Positions 31,005 to 40,932 are shown, numbered from the stretch's first letter. The stretch is DNA of 62,851 bases from Rhodoferax sp. (GCF_025354435.1 NZ_JANXMU010000059.1:1-62851); one strand, 5' to 3'. Notes: generated by a model from the sequence alone, not told the origin. Translations and numbers: made by a program.

Positions 31005-32375
31005 ATGCGCCCAGACCTCATCTCCACCCTCCAGTCCCTGCAGTCCGGGCACAGCACTTCGGCCGCGGAGATGGCAAAGTCGGTTGCCATTTCCCAGTCG
31101 TCCGCCTGCAGCAATGTCTTTTTGCAGTCCCGTTTCGACACGGCGCAGGCCCACGCGGAGCAGGCTGGCATGGCCAATAGCCCCCTGGGCGGGCTGGCGG
31201 TATCGATCAAGGACATGTTCGACGTGGCCGGTGACACCAGCACCGCGGGCTCCACGGCCATGGCCAACCATGTAGCCGCCTTGGCAGACAGCCCGGCCGT
31301 GGCGCGGCTGCGCTCGGCAGGTGCCAGCCTGTTGGGGCGCACCAATATGACGGAGTTCGCCTTTTCGGGCGTGGGCGTGAACCCGCATTTCGGCACACCT
31401 GCCGCCTGGGACGGGCGCTACGACCAGGCCGCCGGGGCCCGCATGCACGGGCCGGTTGCGCGCGTGCCAGGCGGCTCGTCGTCCGGCGCAGCAGTGTCGG
31501 TGGCGACCGGGGCGGCCTATATCGGGCTGGGATCGGACACCGGCGGCTCGATCCGCATCCCGGCCGCGCTGAACGGCATCGTCGGCTTCAAGAACACTGC
31601 CCGCCTGGTGCCCACCGCCGGTGCGGTGCCGCTGTCCAGCACGCTAGACACGGTCTGCGCCCTGACCCGCACGGTGCGTGACGCAGTGCTGGCACACGAA
31701 ATCCTGGCCCAGCGCCAAGTGGTGCGTAGCGCGGCCCCGCTGTCCAGCTACCGGCTGGCCGTGGCGCGCAGCGTCTTTTTGGACAACCTGGACCACACGG
31801 TGGCCCGTGCGTTCGAGCGCGCCCTGCAACGCCTGCGCGATGCCGGGGCCACGCTGGTGGAAATTCCACTGGAAGAAGTGCGCGAACTGCACGCCATCCA
31901 AGCCACCGGCGGCTTCGCGGCGGTAGAAGCCTACATCTGGCACCGCCCGCTGTTGGCACGCGGCAGCCATGTCCGCGCCGCCTACGACCCACGCGTGCTG
32001 GCCCGCATTGAGCGGGGTGCGCACATGCGCGCCTTTGAATACTCTGAGCTGGTTGCCGCCCGCAGCAGCTGGATCGCCAAAATGGAAGTCCGGCTGCTGG
32101 GCTTTGATGCCGTGCTGTCGCCCACCGTGCCCATCGTGGCGCCGCCCATTGCCAATGTGGCGCCCGGCATGGAGCGCGACGATGCCTTCTTCCACACTAA
32201 CGGCCTGCTGCTGCGCAACCCCGGCGTGGTGAACATGCTGGACGGCTGCGCCATCTCCCTGCCCTGCCACACGGCAGACGAACTGCCCGTGGGCCTGATG
32301 CTGTGGCACGCCGCTCTGCACGACGACACCATTCTGAACCTGGCTTTACAGGCCGAGGCTACACTACAGTTTTAA
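31005..32375 (+). CDS. Amidase-signature family hydrolase
   Basis: Cytosolic amide hydrolase of unknown substrate, 456 residues. The Ser-cisSer-Lys triad can be placed at Lys69 (LAVSIKD), Ser158 (VPGGSSSG) and Ser182 (GSDTGGSIRIPA), with the usual 24-residue spacing between the two serines. No gatB or gatC lies nearby, so it is not the Glu-tRNA amidotransferase subunit. The stop codon TAA at 32373 lies within a dispersed repeat copy. It is divergent from rpsB; a DadA-like oxidase follows. Confidence 0.88.
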   Translation: MRPDLISTLQSLQSGHSTSAAEMAKSVAISQSSACSNVFLQSRFDTAQAHAEQAGMANSPLGGLAVSIKDMFDVAGDTSTAGSTAMANHVAALADSPAVARLRSAGASLLGRTNMTEFAFSGVGVNPHFGTPAAWDGRYDQAAGARMHGPVARVPGGSSSGAAVSVATGAAYIGLGSDTGGSIRIPAALNGIVGFKNTARLVPTAGAVPLSSTLDTVCALTRTVRDAVLAHEILAQRQVVRSAAPLSSYRLAVARSVFLDNLDHTVARAFERALQRLRDAGATLVEIPLEEVRELHAIQATGGFAAVEAYIWHRPLLARGSHVRAAYDPRVLARIERGAHMRAFEYSELVAARSSWIAKMEVRLLGFDAVLSPTVPIVAPPIANVAPGMERDDAFFHTNGLLLRNPGVVNMLDGCAISLPCHTADELPVGLMLWHAALHDDTILNLALQAEATLQF

Positions 32376-32430
32376 TAGCTACCAGCGCAGGTTTTATATG
32401 CGCTAACGGCATTTTTTATATAAATTTAGG
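32363..32430 (+). repeat. SIR dispersed repeat, copy 5 (at amidase stop codon)
   Basis: Runs ttttaatagctaccagcgca, ggttttatatgcgctaacgg and cattttttatataaattta. The hairpin arms agcgca and tgcgct are perfect. It supplies the amidase TAA and fills the gap before the next gene. Confidence 0.85.
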
Positions 32431-32468
32431 TTTTCCATGTTGTTTGAGAAGATGCGAGCGTGTGCCGC

Positions 32469-33722
32469 ATGAAAGTCGCCGTGATTGGCGCGGGTGTAGT
32501 GGGTACCAGCACCGCGTATGAACTGGCCGCCGACGGCCACCAGGTCACCGTTTATGAACGCTGCAGCGCCGCCGCCGAAGAAGCCAGCTTTGCCAACGCG
32601 GGCCTGCTGGCTCCCGGTACCATCACCCCCTGGAAGGCCCCCGGCATGCTGGGTGCCATCGCCAAAGGCCTGTTCAGCCGCAACGCCCCGCTCCAACTGG
32701 GCTGGGGCCTGACCGGCAGCGAACTCGCCTGGCTGTGGAAATGGCGGCGCGCCAGCCAACCCGCCGCCTACCTGGCGCAGCACACCCGACTGCAGCGCCT
32801 GGCCGCTTACAGCACAGAGCGCCTGCAATCCCTGACGCATAGCCTGCACCTCGACTACGACCGCAGCGAAGGCAGCCTGCTGCTGCTGCGCACCGACAGC
32901 GCGCTGGCCCAGGCGCAGCCCGGCCTGCAACTGCTGCGTGACGCAGGCGTGGCCTGGCAACAGATCGACGCAGCCGCCGCCCGCCGGCGCGAACCGGCCC
33001 TGCACACCGACACCCCCCTCACCGCCGCCATCCACCTGCCGGGTGATGCCGTGGGCAACTGCCGCCAGTTCACCATGCAGCTCAAGGCGGCAGCCCAGCA
33101 GTTGGGCGTGCAATTTGAGTTCAATCGCACGGTAGCGCATATAGAGCCTGCACCAGCAGCTACGGTTTCAATAGCAAATGAAGCCACGCCGCGCCGCTTC
33201 GACGCGGTGGTGGTGTGCGCCGGGCTGGCTTCAGCCGCCCTGCTCAAGCCGCTGGGCGTGCAGATTCCGCTGGCGGCGGTGCACGGCTATTCGCTGTCGG
33301 CCCACATCCGCGAACCCTTGAACGCACCGGTCAGCGCCGTGGTGGATGAGCAGTACCAAATTTCCATCGCCCGCATGGGCCAGCGCGTACGCGTGGCGGG
33401 CGGCATGGAGATGGGTAGCCGCGCCGACACCAAAAACCCAGCCGCCATCGCCCGCCTGTACAAAGTGCTGTACGACTGGTTCCCCGGTGCGGCCCAGCTG
33501 GCCAGCAATGTGCAAATCTGGAAAGGTGCCCGCCCCATGCTACCCGACGGCCCACCGCTGGTCGGCCCCAGCGGCCTGCCCGGCGTGTGGCTGAATCTGG
33601 GCCACGGAGCCTACGGCTGGGCCCTGGCCAGCGGCAGCGCCCGCGCCACCGCCGACTTGGTGGCAGGCTGCGCGCCCGAGCTAGACATGGAAGGCTTGGG
33701 GCTGGAGCGCCTGCGGCACTGA
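32469..33722 (+). CDS. DadA-like D-amino-acid dehydrogenase (FAD-dependent oxidoreductase)
   Basis: Predicted flavoprotein oxidising D-amino acids and passing electrons to the respiratory chain. The product is 417 residues from ATG 32469 (MKVAVIGAGVVGTSTAYEL, the FAD Rossmann site). Other marks are SFANAGLLAPG, DAVVVCAGLAS and the C-terminal GHGAYGWALASGSARATADL typical of DadA. Residues 221-238 (HIEPAPAATVSIA) lie on an inverted dispersed repeat copy. The weak ribosome site leaves GTG 32460 as an alternative start. It could act with the amidase upstream; no racemase is present. Confidence 0.88.
   Translation: MKVAVIGAGVVGTSTAYELAADGHQVTVYERCSAAAEEASFANAGLLAPGTITPWKAPGMLGAIAKGLFSRNAPLQLGWGLTGSELAWLWKWRRASQPAAYLAQHTRLQRLAAYSTERLQSLTHSLHLDYDRSEGSLLLLRTDSALAQAQPGLQLLRDAGVAWQQIDAAAARRREPALHTDTPLTAAIHLPGDAVGNCRQFTMQLKAAAQQLGVQFEFNRTVAHIEPAPAATVSIANEATPRRFDAVVVCAGLASAALLKPLGVQIPLAAVHGYSLSAHIREPLNAPVSAVVDEQYQISIARMGQRVRVAGGMEMGSRADTKNPAAIARLYKVLYDWFPGAAQLASNVQIWKGARPMLPDGPPLVGPSGLPGVWLNLGHGAYGWALASGSARATADLVAGCAPELDMEGLGLERLRH
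33133..33182 (-). repeat. SIR dispersed repeat, copy 6 (inside dadA-like gene, inverted)
   Basis: Read on the minus strand: tttgctattgaaaccgtagc, tgctggtgcaggctctatat, gcgc. It is shorter than others and lacks the right AT-rich end. It is antisense to the host gene and open in frame. Confidence 0.6.
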
Positions 33723-33739
33723 ACCCGCACAATCGGGGC

Positions 33740-35218
33740 ATGCAACGCATCACCCCTGACCGTGCCCACCCCCTGTTCGACACCGCCGCCACGCGCCGCA
33801 TCGAGCAGGCCGCCATGGCCCAGCTGCCGCCCCACACGCTGATGCAGCGCGCCGGGCTGGCCGTGGCCCGGCTGGCCCTAGCTTTGGCCCCGCATGCACG
33901 CACGATCTGGATCGCCTGCGGCCCCGGCAACAACGGCGGCGACGGGCTGGAGGCCGCCATCCAACTGCACCTGCGCGGCAAAACCGTACTAGTGACTTGG
34001 CTGGGCACAGAGGCTAGCGCCCCCGCCGACAGCCTGGCCGCCTTGGCCCGCGCCCGCGCCGCAGGCGTGCTCTTTGCCGATGCGCCACCCACCACCCTGA
34101 CCGCCCGGGACCTGTGCATCGACGCACTTCTGGGCATCGGCAGTAGCCGCGCCCCGGCTGGCACCATGGCCGCATGGATTACCGCCATGAACGCCAGCCC
34201 CGCACCCACATTGGCCATCGACCTGCCCACCGGGCTGCAGGCCGACACCGGTAATTTTGCTATTCAATCAATAGCTAACAGTGCAGATGAAATAAGCGGT
34301 AGCGGCACAATTTATGCACAAAATACGCTGTGCCTGCTCAGCCTCAAGCCCGGCCTGTTTACCGGCCACGGCCGTGACAACGCCGGCCAAGTCTGGCTGG
34401 CCGATTTGGGCATTAGCGCAGGCAACGTGTCCACCGCCCAATTGATTGGCGCGCCCGTGCCCGCCTGCCGTACCCATGCCAGCCACAAAGGCAGCTACGG
34501 CGACGTGGCCATCCTCGGCGGTGCGCCGGGCATGGCCGGTGCCGCCTTGCTGGCCGCCAGCGCCGCGCTGCACACGGGGGCCGGGCGGGTCTTTGTGGGC
34601 CTGCTGGACGGTGGCAGCCTGGGCGTGCACCCACAGCAGCCCGAGCTGATGTTCCGCGCCCCCAGCGCCCTGGCCTTGCATGCCCTGGCAGTCGTATGCG
34701 GCTGTGGCGGTGGCGAAGCGGTACGCGCCCTGCTGCCCCTGGTGCTGGCCGAGACGGCCCGGCTGGTGCTGGATGCCGACGCGCTGAACGCCATCGCCAC
34801 CGACACCGCCCTGCAGGCCCAGCTGCGCGCCCGTGCCGCCCAGGGCCTGCCCACGGTGCTCACACCGCATCCGCTGGAAGCCGCGCGCCTGCTGGGTTGC
34901 AGCACCACCCAGATCCAGGCCGACCGACTGGGTGCCGCCCAGCAACTGGCCGACCGCTTCGCCTGCGTGGCAGTGTTGAAAGGTTCGGGCACGGTCATCG
35001 CTGCACCCAGCCAGATTCCCTGCATCAACCCCACCGGCAATGGACGGCTGGCAACGGCGGGAACAGGGGATGTGCTGGCCGGCATGGTGGGTGCCCGGCT
35101 GGCCATGGGCCAGTACGCGGTGGCCGCCGCCTGCGAGGCGGTGTACGCGCATGGGCTGGCGGCGGACGACTGGCCTGCGGGCCAGCCGCTGACAGCCAGC
35201 GCGCTGGCGCAGCTTTAA
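33740..35218 (+). CDS. nnr: Bifunctional NAD(P)H-hydrate epimerase / ADP-dependent dehydratase
   Basis: Repairs hydrated NAD(P)H. The product is 492 residues from ATG 33740. The N-terminal YjeF_N epimerase domain has ACGPGNNGGDGLEAA; the C-terminal ribokinase-like dehydratase has HKGSYGDVAILGGAPGMAGA and NGRLATAGTGDVLAGM. Residues 171-195 (NFAIQSIANSADEISGSG) between the two domains come from a dispersed repeat copy in sense orientation. It converges on the SDR gene with a 7-base gap. Confidence 0.94.
   Translation: MQRITPDRAHPLFDTAATRRIEQAAMAQLPPHTLMQRAGLAVARLALALAPHARTIWIACGPGNNGGDGLEAAIQLHLRGKTVLVTWLGTEASAPADSLAALARARAAGVLFADAPPTTLTARDLCIDALLGIGSSRAPAGTMAAWITAMNASPAPTLAIDLPTGLQADTGNFAIQSIANSADEISGSGTIYAQNTLCLLSLKPGLFTGHGRDNAGQVWLADLGISAGNVSTAQLIGAPVPACRTHASHKGSYGDVAILGGAPGMAGAALLAASAALHTGAGRVFVGLLDGGSLGVHPQQPELMFRAPSALALHALAVVCGCGGGEAVRALLPLVLAETARLVLDADALNAIATDTALQAQLRARAAQGLPTVLTPHPLEAARLLGCSTTQIQADRLGAAQQLADRFACVAVLKGSGTVIAAPSQIPCINPTGNGRLATAGTGDVLAGMVGARLAMGQYAVAAACEAVYAHGLAADDWPAGQPLTASALAQL
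34252..34324 (+). repeat. SIR dispersed repeat, copy 7 (inside nnr)
   Basis: Runs taattttgctattcaatcaa, tagctaacagtgcagatgaa, ataagcggtagcggcacaat and ttatgcacaaaat. It is the only in-gene copy found in the same direction as its host, and its codon use is clearly poorer in GC than the flanking gene. Confidence 0.8.
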
Positions 35219-35225
35219 CCGTGAG

Positions 35226-35981
35226 CTAGCCCCGGCCGACGAAGGGCATCTTCGTGGCCATGACGGTGTGGAACAGCACGTTGGCCTCCAGCGGCAGGCT
35301 GTCCATGTAGAGCACCGACTTGCCGACGATGGCGACGTCCATCACCGGCTCGACCACCATCTCGCCATTGGGCTGCAGGACGCCTGTGGTCATGCGCTTG
35401 GTCATGTCGGTGGCGGCGTTGCCGATGTCGATCTGTCCTACCGCGATGTTGTACTTGCGGCCATCCAGTGCGGCGGTCTTGGTCATGCCGCGCACGCCGT
35501 GCTTGGTGGCGGTGTAGGCGATGGAATTCGGGCGCGGCGTGCTGCTGGAGATAGAGCCGTTGTTGATGATGCGACCACCCTGCGGGCTTTGTGCCTTCAT
35601 CACCCGAAACGCCTGCTGGATACACAAAAACATACCGGTGAAATTGACATTCACCACGCTCTGCCACTGGGCCAAGCTCAAGTCTTCGAGCAGCACGGCG
35701 GGTGTGCCAGTGCCCGCGTTGTTGAACAGCAGATCGAGCCGGCCGAACTGGGCTACCGCCGTCTCGAACAAGGCCTGCACGGCAGCGGGGTCGGTCACGT
35801 CGGTGGGCACAGCCAGCGCACGCTCTGCAGCACCCGACTCCAGCGCCACCGCTTGCAAGGGTTCCGCACGCCGGCCCGCCAGCGCAACACTGTAGCCATC
35901 GGCCAGCAGCGCCAGGGCGACCGCGCGGCCAATACCGCTGCCTGCACCGGTGACGATGGCGACTTTGGGATGCTTTTCCAT
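35226..35981 (-). CDS. Short-chain dehydrogenase/reductase
   Basis: NAD(P)-dependent oxidoreductase of unknown substrate, 251 residues. The cofactor site is [20 protein letters not shown] appears as LLFNNAGTG, the catalytic Ser lies in NNGSISS, and the YxxxK pair is in AYTATKHG. It is a classical SDR in length and order. Its start is 13 bases from the rnr stop, so it may be co-transcribed with rnr. Confidence 0.88.
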   Translation of the reverse strand: MEKHPKVAIVTGAGSGIGRAVALALLADGYSVALAGRRAEPLQAVALESGAAERALAVPTDVTDPAAVQALFETAVAQFGRLDLLFNNAGTGTPAVLLEDLSLAQWQSVVNVNFTGMFLCIQQAFRVMKAQSPQGGRIINNGSISSSTPRPNSIAYTATKHGVRGMTKTAALDGRKYNIAVGQIDIGNAATDMTKRMTTGVLQPNGEMVVEPVMDVAIVGKSVLYMDSLPLEANVLFHTVMATKMPFVGRG

Positions 35982-35994
35982 GACCTAGTGTCCT

Positions 35995-38337
35995 TTAGCG
36001 GCGGGTACGGGTTTTCTTCTTGGCCGCGCCACCCTTGACGGGGGCCTTGCCCGGGGCTTTGGCGGCGGCGCTGGCCTGGATCGGCCCGCGCTCGGCGTGG
36101 TCGCGGTCGCGGGGCGCACCGGCTCCGGCTTTGCGGCCCGAGCGCTTGGGTGCAGGGGCATCACCGCCCGACCGGTTGCCGCCTTCGCGCTGCACGCCCT
36201 TGTCTTTCATGGCGCGGTTGACCAGTTCTTCGCCTTCGCGGATCAGACGGAAGTCGATCTTGCGACCATCCAGGTCGACGCGGCTCACCTGGACCTGCAC
36301 GCGCGTGCCGATGGCGTAGCGGATGCCGGTGCGCTCGCCGCGCAGCTCTTGCCGGGCTTCGTCGAACTTGAAGTACTCGCCACCCAACTCAGTGATGTGC
36401 ACCAGGCCTTCTACGTACATCGCGTCCAAGGTGACGAAGATGCCGAAACCGGTTGCGGCGGTGACCGTGCCACCGAACTCCTCGCCCAGGTGTTCGCGCA
36501 TGTATTTGCACTTCAGCCAGGCTTCCACATCGCGGCTGGCCTCGTCGGCACGGCGCTCGTTGGCGCTGCAGTGCAGACCCGCTGCCTGCCAGGCCAGCGT
36601 TTCAGGGCTGACCTTCTTGATCTTCATGTCGGGCTCGCCGACCTTGCCCTGCAGCTTGGAGGCCGCGCCCTTGCTCAGGCGTTTGGCCAGCTTGGCATGC
36701 GCCTCGCCGGGGGTCGGCAAGGTGGGCAACTGGTACTTGCGGTGCGCCAGGATGGCCTTGATGACGCGGTGCACCAGCAAATCGGGGTAGCGCCGGATCG
36801 GGCTGGTGAAGTGGGTATAGGCCTCAAATGCCAGCCCGAAATGCCCGCCATTCATGGGCGTGTAGATCGCCTGCTGCATGGAGCGCAGCAGCATGGAGTG
36901 GATTTGCTGCGCGTCGGGACGGTCTTTGGTGGCGTTGGCAATGGCCTGGAATTCGCCCGGCTTTGGGTCGTCGCTGATCGACATGCCGATACCGGTGGCT
37001 TTCAGATAGTTGCGCAGAATCTCGATCTTCTCGGGCGTGGGGCCTTCGTGCACGCGGAACAGACCGGGGTGCTTGCCCTGGGCGATGAAGTCGGCGCTGC
37101 ACACGTTGGCGGCCAGCATGGCTTCTTCGATCAGCTTGTGGGCTTCGTTGCGGGTGCGTGGCACGATCTTTTCGATGCGGCCGCCTTCGTCGCAGACGAT
37201 TTGGGTCTCGACGGTTTCAAAGTCCACCGCGCCGCGCACCTTGCGAGCCACCAGCAGGGCCTGGTACACATCGTGCAGGTTCAGCAGGTCGGTGACGCGG
37301 TCTTTGCGGCGCACGGCCTCGGGGCCGCGGGTGTTGGCCAGAATCGCTGCCACTTCGGTATAGGTAAAGCGCGCGTGGCTGAACATCACCGCCGGGTAGA
37401 ACTGGTAGGCGTGCACATCGCCCTTGGCCGTGACCAGCATGTCGCAGACCATGCACAGACGCTCCACGTCGGGGTTCAGCGAGCACAGGCCGTTGGACAG
37501 CTTTTCGGGCAGCATGGGAATCACGCGGCGCGGAAAGTACACACTGGTGGCGCGGTCGTAGGCATCCACGTCGATGGCCGAGCCAGTTTCTACGTAGTTG
37601 CTCACGTCGGCAATCGCGACCAGCAGGCGCCAACCCTTGCCACGGCCCACTTTGGCGGGTTCGCAGTAGACGGCATCGTCAAAGTCGCGGGCATCTTCGC
37701 CGTCGATGGTGACCAGGGGTACATCGGTCAGATCGACGCGGTTCTTTTTGTCTAGGGGACGCACTTTGTCGGGCAGGGTGCGGGCTAGGGCGATACAGGC
37801 ATCGGAAAAAATATGCGGCACGTCGTATTTGCGCACCGCGATTTCGATTTCCATGCCGGGGTCGTCCACCTCGCCCAGCACCTCTTTGACACGGCCCACG
37901 GGCTGGCCAAACAAGGCGGGCGGCTCGGTCAGCTCAACCACCACCACCTGCCCGGCTTTGGCGCTGCCGATACCAGCTTTGGGAATCAACACATCCTGGC
38001 CGTAGCGCTTGTCTTCAGGGGCTACCAGCCAGATGCCGCTTTCTTGCAGCAGGCGGCCAATGATGGGCTGCGGGGGGCGCTCGACAATTTCCACAACCCG
38101 ACCTTCAGGGCGACCTTTGCGGTCGCTGCGCACAATGTGGACCTTGACCCGGTCCTTGTGCAGCACAGCGCGCATCTCGTTGGAAGGCAGGTAGATGTCA
38201 GACTCGCCGTCGTCGCGCAGTACAAACCCATGTCCATCGCGGTGACCCTGGATGGTGCCTTCGATCTCGTCCAGCAGGCCGCTGGTGTGGCTGGTCGTTT
38301 TGATAAGTATTCTCTCTTTACAGACTGGAATGCCCAA
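35995..38337 (-). CDS. rnr: Ribonuclease R
   Basis: 3'-5' exoribonuclease that unwinds structured RNA and works with tmRNA. Cold-shock-type OB domains (GHRDGHGFVLRDDGE) are followed by the RNB domain with the catalytic Asp cluster (TIDGEDARDFDDAVY), TSPIRRYPDLLVHR, the S1 domain (GFGIFVTLDAMYVEGLVHI) and a basic Lys/Arg/Ala tail. The start is uncertain: TTG at 38337 is the only usual start codon upstream of the conserved TSHTSGLLDEIEGTI. A purine-rich stretch AAAGAGAGAA lies further in, with no ATG near. Confidence 0.94.
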   Translation of the reverse strand: MGIPVCKERILIKTTSHTSGLLDEIEGTIQGHRDGHGFVLRDDGESDIYLPSNEMRAVLHKDRVKVHIVRSDRKGRPEGRVVEIVERPPQPIIGRLLQESGIWLVAPEDKRYGQDVLIPKAGIGSAKAGQVVVVELTEPPALFGQPVGRVKEVLGEVDDPGMEIEIAVRKYDVPHIFSDACIALARTLPDKVRPLDKKNRVDLTDVPLVTIDGEDARDFDDAVYCEPAKVGRGKGWRLLVAIADVSNYVETGSAIDVDAYDRATSVYFPRRVIPMLPEKLSNGLCSLNPDVERLCMVCDMLVTAKGDVHAYQFYPAVMFSHARFTYTEVAAILANTRGPEAVRRKDRVTDLLNLHDVYQALLVARKVRGAVDFETVETQIVCDEGGRIEKIVPRTRNEAHKLIEEAMLAANVCSADFIAQGKHPGLFRVHEGPTPEKIEILRNYLKATGIGMSISDDPKPGEFQAIANATKDRPDAQQIHSMLLRSMQQAIYTPMNGGHFGLAFEAYTHFTSPIRRYPDLLVHRVIKAILAHRKYQLPTLPTPGEAHAKLAKRLSKGAASKLQGKVGEPDMKIKKVSPETLAWQAAGLHCSANERRADEASRDVEAWLKCKYMREHLGEEFGGTVTAATGFGIFVTLDAMYVEGLVHITELGGEYFKFDEARQELRGERTGIRYAIGTRVQVQVSRVDLDGRKIDFRLIREGEELVNRAMKDKGVQREGGNRSGGDAPAPKRSGRKAGAGAPRDRDHAERGPIQASAAAKAPGKAPVKGGAAKKKTRTRR

Positions 38338-38443
38338 AGGGTAGCAGAGCCGTAGCGTAGTTCAGAAAAAGCAGGTGTTTCAACAAGCCTTCGGCCCACA
38401 GGTCAAAACCGCTATTTTTCCCATGTTATACTTTAACTTGTGG

Positions 38444-38528
38444 GCCCAGATGGCGAAATTGGTAGACGCACTGTGTTCAGGTCGCAGCGCTGCAAGGCGT
38501 GCTGGTTCGAGTCCAGTTCTGGGCACCA
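38444..38528 (+). tRNA. tRNA-Leu(CAG), copy 1
   Basis: An 85-base gene with acceptor gcccaga pairing tctgggc, an anticodon stem ctgtg/cgcag with loop TTCAGGT (anticodon CAG), a variable arm, T-arm GGTTCGAGTCC and encoded CCA. TATACT about 16 bases upstream is a possible -10 element. Confidence 0.96.
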
Positions 38529-38540
38529 CACCTTATCTTG

Positions 38541-38571
38541 AAAAAACCGCTATGCCCATGACGGTTTTTTT
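38541..38571 (+). terminator. Hairpin with T-run between the two tRNA-Leu genes
   Basis: aaaaaaccg and cggtttttt flank a 12-base loop, ending in seven T. It is weak in GC but shaped like an intrinsic terminator; its A-run makes it symmetric. Confidence 0.5.
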
Positions 38572-38580
38572 CTGGTTAAA

Positions 38581-38606
38581 AATCTGCAAAATACCAATTG
38601 CAGATT
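38581..38606. repeat. Perfect 9-bp inverted repeat upstream of second tRNA-Leu
   Basis: aatctgcaa and ttgcagatt are separated by 8 bases. No T-run follows. Role unknown; it lies where the promoter of the second tRNA copy would be. Confidence 0.45.
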
Positions 38607-38621
38607 GTGAGAGTTTCGTGG

Positions 38622-38706
38622 GCCCAGATGGCGAAATTGGTAGACGCACTGTGTTCAGGTCGCAGCGCTGCAAGGCGTGCTGGTTCGAGTCCAGTTCTGG
38701 GCACCA
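38622..38706 (+). tRNA. tRNA-Leu(CAG), copy 2
   Basis: Identical over all 85 bases to copy 1, with shared flanks (gtgg before; cacctta after). This indicates a recent tandem duplication or conversion. It ends 16 bases before a strong terminator. Confidence 0.96.
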
Positions 38707-38714
38707 CACCTTAC

Positions 38715-38752
38715 AAAAAAAAGCCGCTAACGTTGTTAGCGGCTTTTTTTTG
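38715..38752. terminator. Strong bidirectional terminator between tRNA-Leu and rimO
   Basis: A perfect 9-bp stem gccgctaac/gttagcggc with a GTT loop is flanked by A-run and T-run, so it can serve both the tRNA genes and the convergent rimO gene. Confidence 0.9.
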
Positions 38753-38799
38753 CCCCTTTTTTGGCTTGCCAGATGCAGATCAGGCAAGCCAGGCGCAAC

Positions 38800-40203
38800 T
38801 TAGATCGGCAACGCCACCAGGTCGTGGCCTTGCGTGCCCACGATGCGGGCCTTGGTGAACTCACCCACCTTCAAGGTTTTGCTGATTTTTTCGGGCGGCA
38901 ACAGGCGGACGATGCCGTCGATCTCGGGCGCATCGGCGTAGCTGCGGCCAATACCGCCCTTTTTACCCATGCCGGGTGCGGAATCCACCAGCACCTGCAT
39001 GGTGGCGCCCACGCGCTTGAGCAGCTTCGCGGCAGACACTTCTTCGGCCACGGCCATGAAACGGGCGCGGCGTTCTTCACGCAGCTCGAAGGGCAGCATG
39101 CCAGGAATGTCGTTGGCGGCAGCGCCATCAACCGGGCTGTAGGCAAAACAGCCTGCGCGATCGATCTGGGCTTCGCGCATGAAATCCAGCAGATGCGCAA
39201 ATTCTTCTTCGGTTTCGCCTGGAAAACCGGCGATGAAGGTGCTGCGGATCACCAACGACGGGCAGGCTTCGCGCCAGCGCTGGATGCGTTCCAGGTTTTT
39301 TTCGCCGCTGGCCGGGCGCTTCATGCGTTTGAGCACGTCGGGATGGCTGTGCTGCAAAGGCACATCCAGGTACGGCAGCACGCGGCCCGTGGCCATCAGC
39401 GGAATGATTTCGTCCACGCTGGGGTACGGATACACGTAGTGCAGACGCACCCAGGCACCATAGGGCTCGGCGATGTCGGCCAGGGTTTGCACCAGCTCCA
39501 GCATGCGGGTTTTGACAGGCTTGCCATCCCAGAAACCGGTACGGTACTTCACGTCCACACCGTAGGCAGACGTGTCCTGGCTGATCACCAGCAGCTCTTT
39601 TACGCCGCCTTCAAACAAAGCCTTGGCATCGCTGAGCACGTCGCCAATATTGCGCGACACCAGATCGCCGCGCATCGACGGGATGATGCAAAAGGTGCAG
39701 CGGTGGTTGCAGCCTTCGCTGATCTTCAAATAGGCGTAGTGCCGGGGCGTGAGCTTGATGCCCGCCGTGCCAAAAGCGTTGGGCACCAGGTCCATAAACG
39801 GGTCGTGCGGCTTGGGCAGATTGGCATGCACGGCATCCATCACCTCTTGGGTGGCGTGGGGGCCGGTAACGGCCAGTACGCTGGGGTGCATTTGCCGCAC
39901 CAGGTTGCCGCCGGAATCGCCCGCTTTGGCACCCAGGCAACCGGTGACGATGACGCGGCCATTGGCGGCCAGCGCCTCACCAATGGTGTCAAGGCTTTCC
40001 TTGACGGCATCGTCGATGAAACCGCAGGTGTTGACGATCACCAAGTCGGCACCTTCAAAGGTCTTGGAGGTTTGGTAGCCTTCGGCGCTGAGCTGGGTCA
40101 GGATCAATTCGGAGTCGGTCAAGGCCTTGGGGCAGCCCAGGCTGACGAACCCGACTTTAGGTATTTTGTTAGGGGCTAATGGGGGGGATAGTGCTTCGAT
40201 CAT
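38800..40203 (-). CDS. rimO: Ribosomal protein S12 methylthiotransferase RimO
   Basis: Radical-SAM enzyme adding a methylthio group to Asp of ribosomal protein S12. The product is 467 residues. An N-terminal UPF0004 domain carries cysteine ligands in [21 protein letters not shown] and VTGCLGAK. The radical-SAM site [11 protein letters not shown] gives CxxxCxxC, and a C-terminal TRAM domain follows. It converges on the tRNA-Leu genes across a bidirectional terminator; phaR lies upstream. Confidence 0.96.
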   Translation of the reverse strand: MIEALSPPLAPNKIPKVGFVSLGCPKALTDSELILTQLSAEGYQTSKTFEGADLVIVNTCGFIDDAVKESLDTIGEALAANGRVIVTGCLGAKAGDSGGNLVRQMHPSVLAVTGPHATQEVMDAVHANLPKPHDPFMDLVPNAFGTAGIKLTPRHYAYLKISEGCNHRCTFCIIPSMRGDLVSRNIGDVLSDAKALFEGGVKELLVISQDTSAYGVDVKYRTGFWDGKPVKTRMLELVQTLADIAEPYGAWVRLHYVYPYPSVDEIIPLMATGRVLPYLDVPLQHSHPDVLKRMKRPASGEKNLERIQRWREACPSLVIRSTFIAGFPGETEEEFAHLLDFMREAQIDRAGCFAYSPVDGAAANDIPGMLPFELREERRARFMAVAEEVSAAKLLKRVGATMQVLVDSAPGMGKKGGIGRSYADAPEIDGIVRLLPPEKISKTLKVGEFTKARIVGTQGHDLVALPI

Positions 40204-40231
40204 CCCCGTATTGTCGCCGCCCTCAAAAATT

Positions 40232-40831
40232 TTAGGGTTTCAGGCCAAAGCTGCCCAGCATTTGGGCAGTCTGTTTTTGCATTTGCTCCTGCATTTGCAC
40301 AAAGACGCTCTTGGATTGCTCGACGTAGCTGCCCATCATCCCCTGCATGGCGGGCGACTGCAATTTCAGCATTTGCGCCCAAGCCTCTGGAGTCATGCCC
40401 TTGGCTTGCTCACCCATGGTGGACTGTAAATCGACAAAGGTTTGCACGTTTTTTTCCAGGTACGGACCCAGAAAGCTTTGCATGGTGTTGCCGTAGAAGC
40501 GGATCATGTTGGCCAGCGCCTGCTCGGTAAACATGGGCGCACCACCGGCCTCTTCTTCCAGGATGATTTGCAGCAGGATGGCGCGGGTCAGGTCGTCGCC
40601 GGTCTTGGCATCAATCACCTGCACAGGCTCGCGCTCCATGACCAATTTTTTGACCTCGGCCAGGGTGATATAGGTCGACGTATCCGTATCGTAGAGGCGA
40701 CGGTTAGGGTATTTCTTGATGACGCGGTGATCGTTCGGCGCACTGTTCGGAGAATGACTGGGCACTGCTGTCTTTCGTGGTGTTTTCGTGGCGTTGGCGG
40801 CGTAAGGAAGCACTTTACTGCACTGCAACAT
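40232..40831 (-). CDS. phaR: Polyhydroxyalkanoate synthesis repressor PhaR
   Basis: DNA-binding repressor of phasin genes that also binds PHB granules. The product is 199 residues. The diagnostic N-terminal domain is [20 protein letters not shown] followed by an accumulation-regulator domain (residues about 85-125). The C terminus is Gln/Met-rich and probably helical ([14 protein letters not shown]). About 35 unconserved residues precede the domain, so the true start may be later. No other pha gene is in the window. Confidence 0.92.
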   Translation of the reverse strand: MLQCSKVLPYAANATKTPRKTAVPSHSPNSAPNDHRVIKKYPNRRLYDTDTSTYITLAEVKKLVMEREPVQVIDAKTGDDLTRAILLQIILEEEAGGAPMFTEQALANMIRFYGNTMQSFLGPYLEKNVQTFVDLQSTMGEQAKGMTPEAWAQMLKLQSPAMQGMMGSYVEQSKSVFVQMQEQMQKQTAQMLGSFGLKP

Positions 40832-40897
40832 ATTCTAAAAAGCCACCGCGCAGAATGCTTCAAGGATTACCCTAAAAACAGGGGCCAAAAAACCAAA

Positions 40898-40926
40898 AGC
40901 CCTGTACATCACTGATGTACAGGGCT
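40898..40926 (-). terminator. Terminator after tRNA-Val
   Basis: A perfect 13-bp stem agccctgtacatc/gatgtacagggct with a 3-base loop, then TTTGGTTTTTTGG on the minus strand, just after the tRNA 3' end. Confidence 0.85.
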
Positions 40927-40932
40927 TAAATT

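Noticed and set aside
38444-38706. Integrative element attachment site at the tRNA-Leu duplication
   Set aside because: No integrase, no foreign genes and only 93 bases between the copies; simple tandem duplication explains it.
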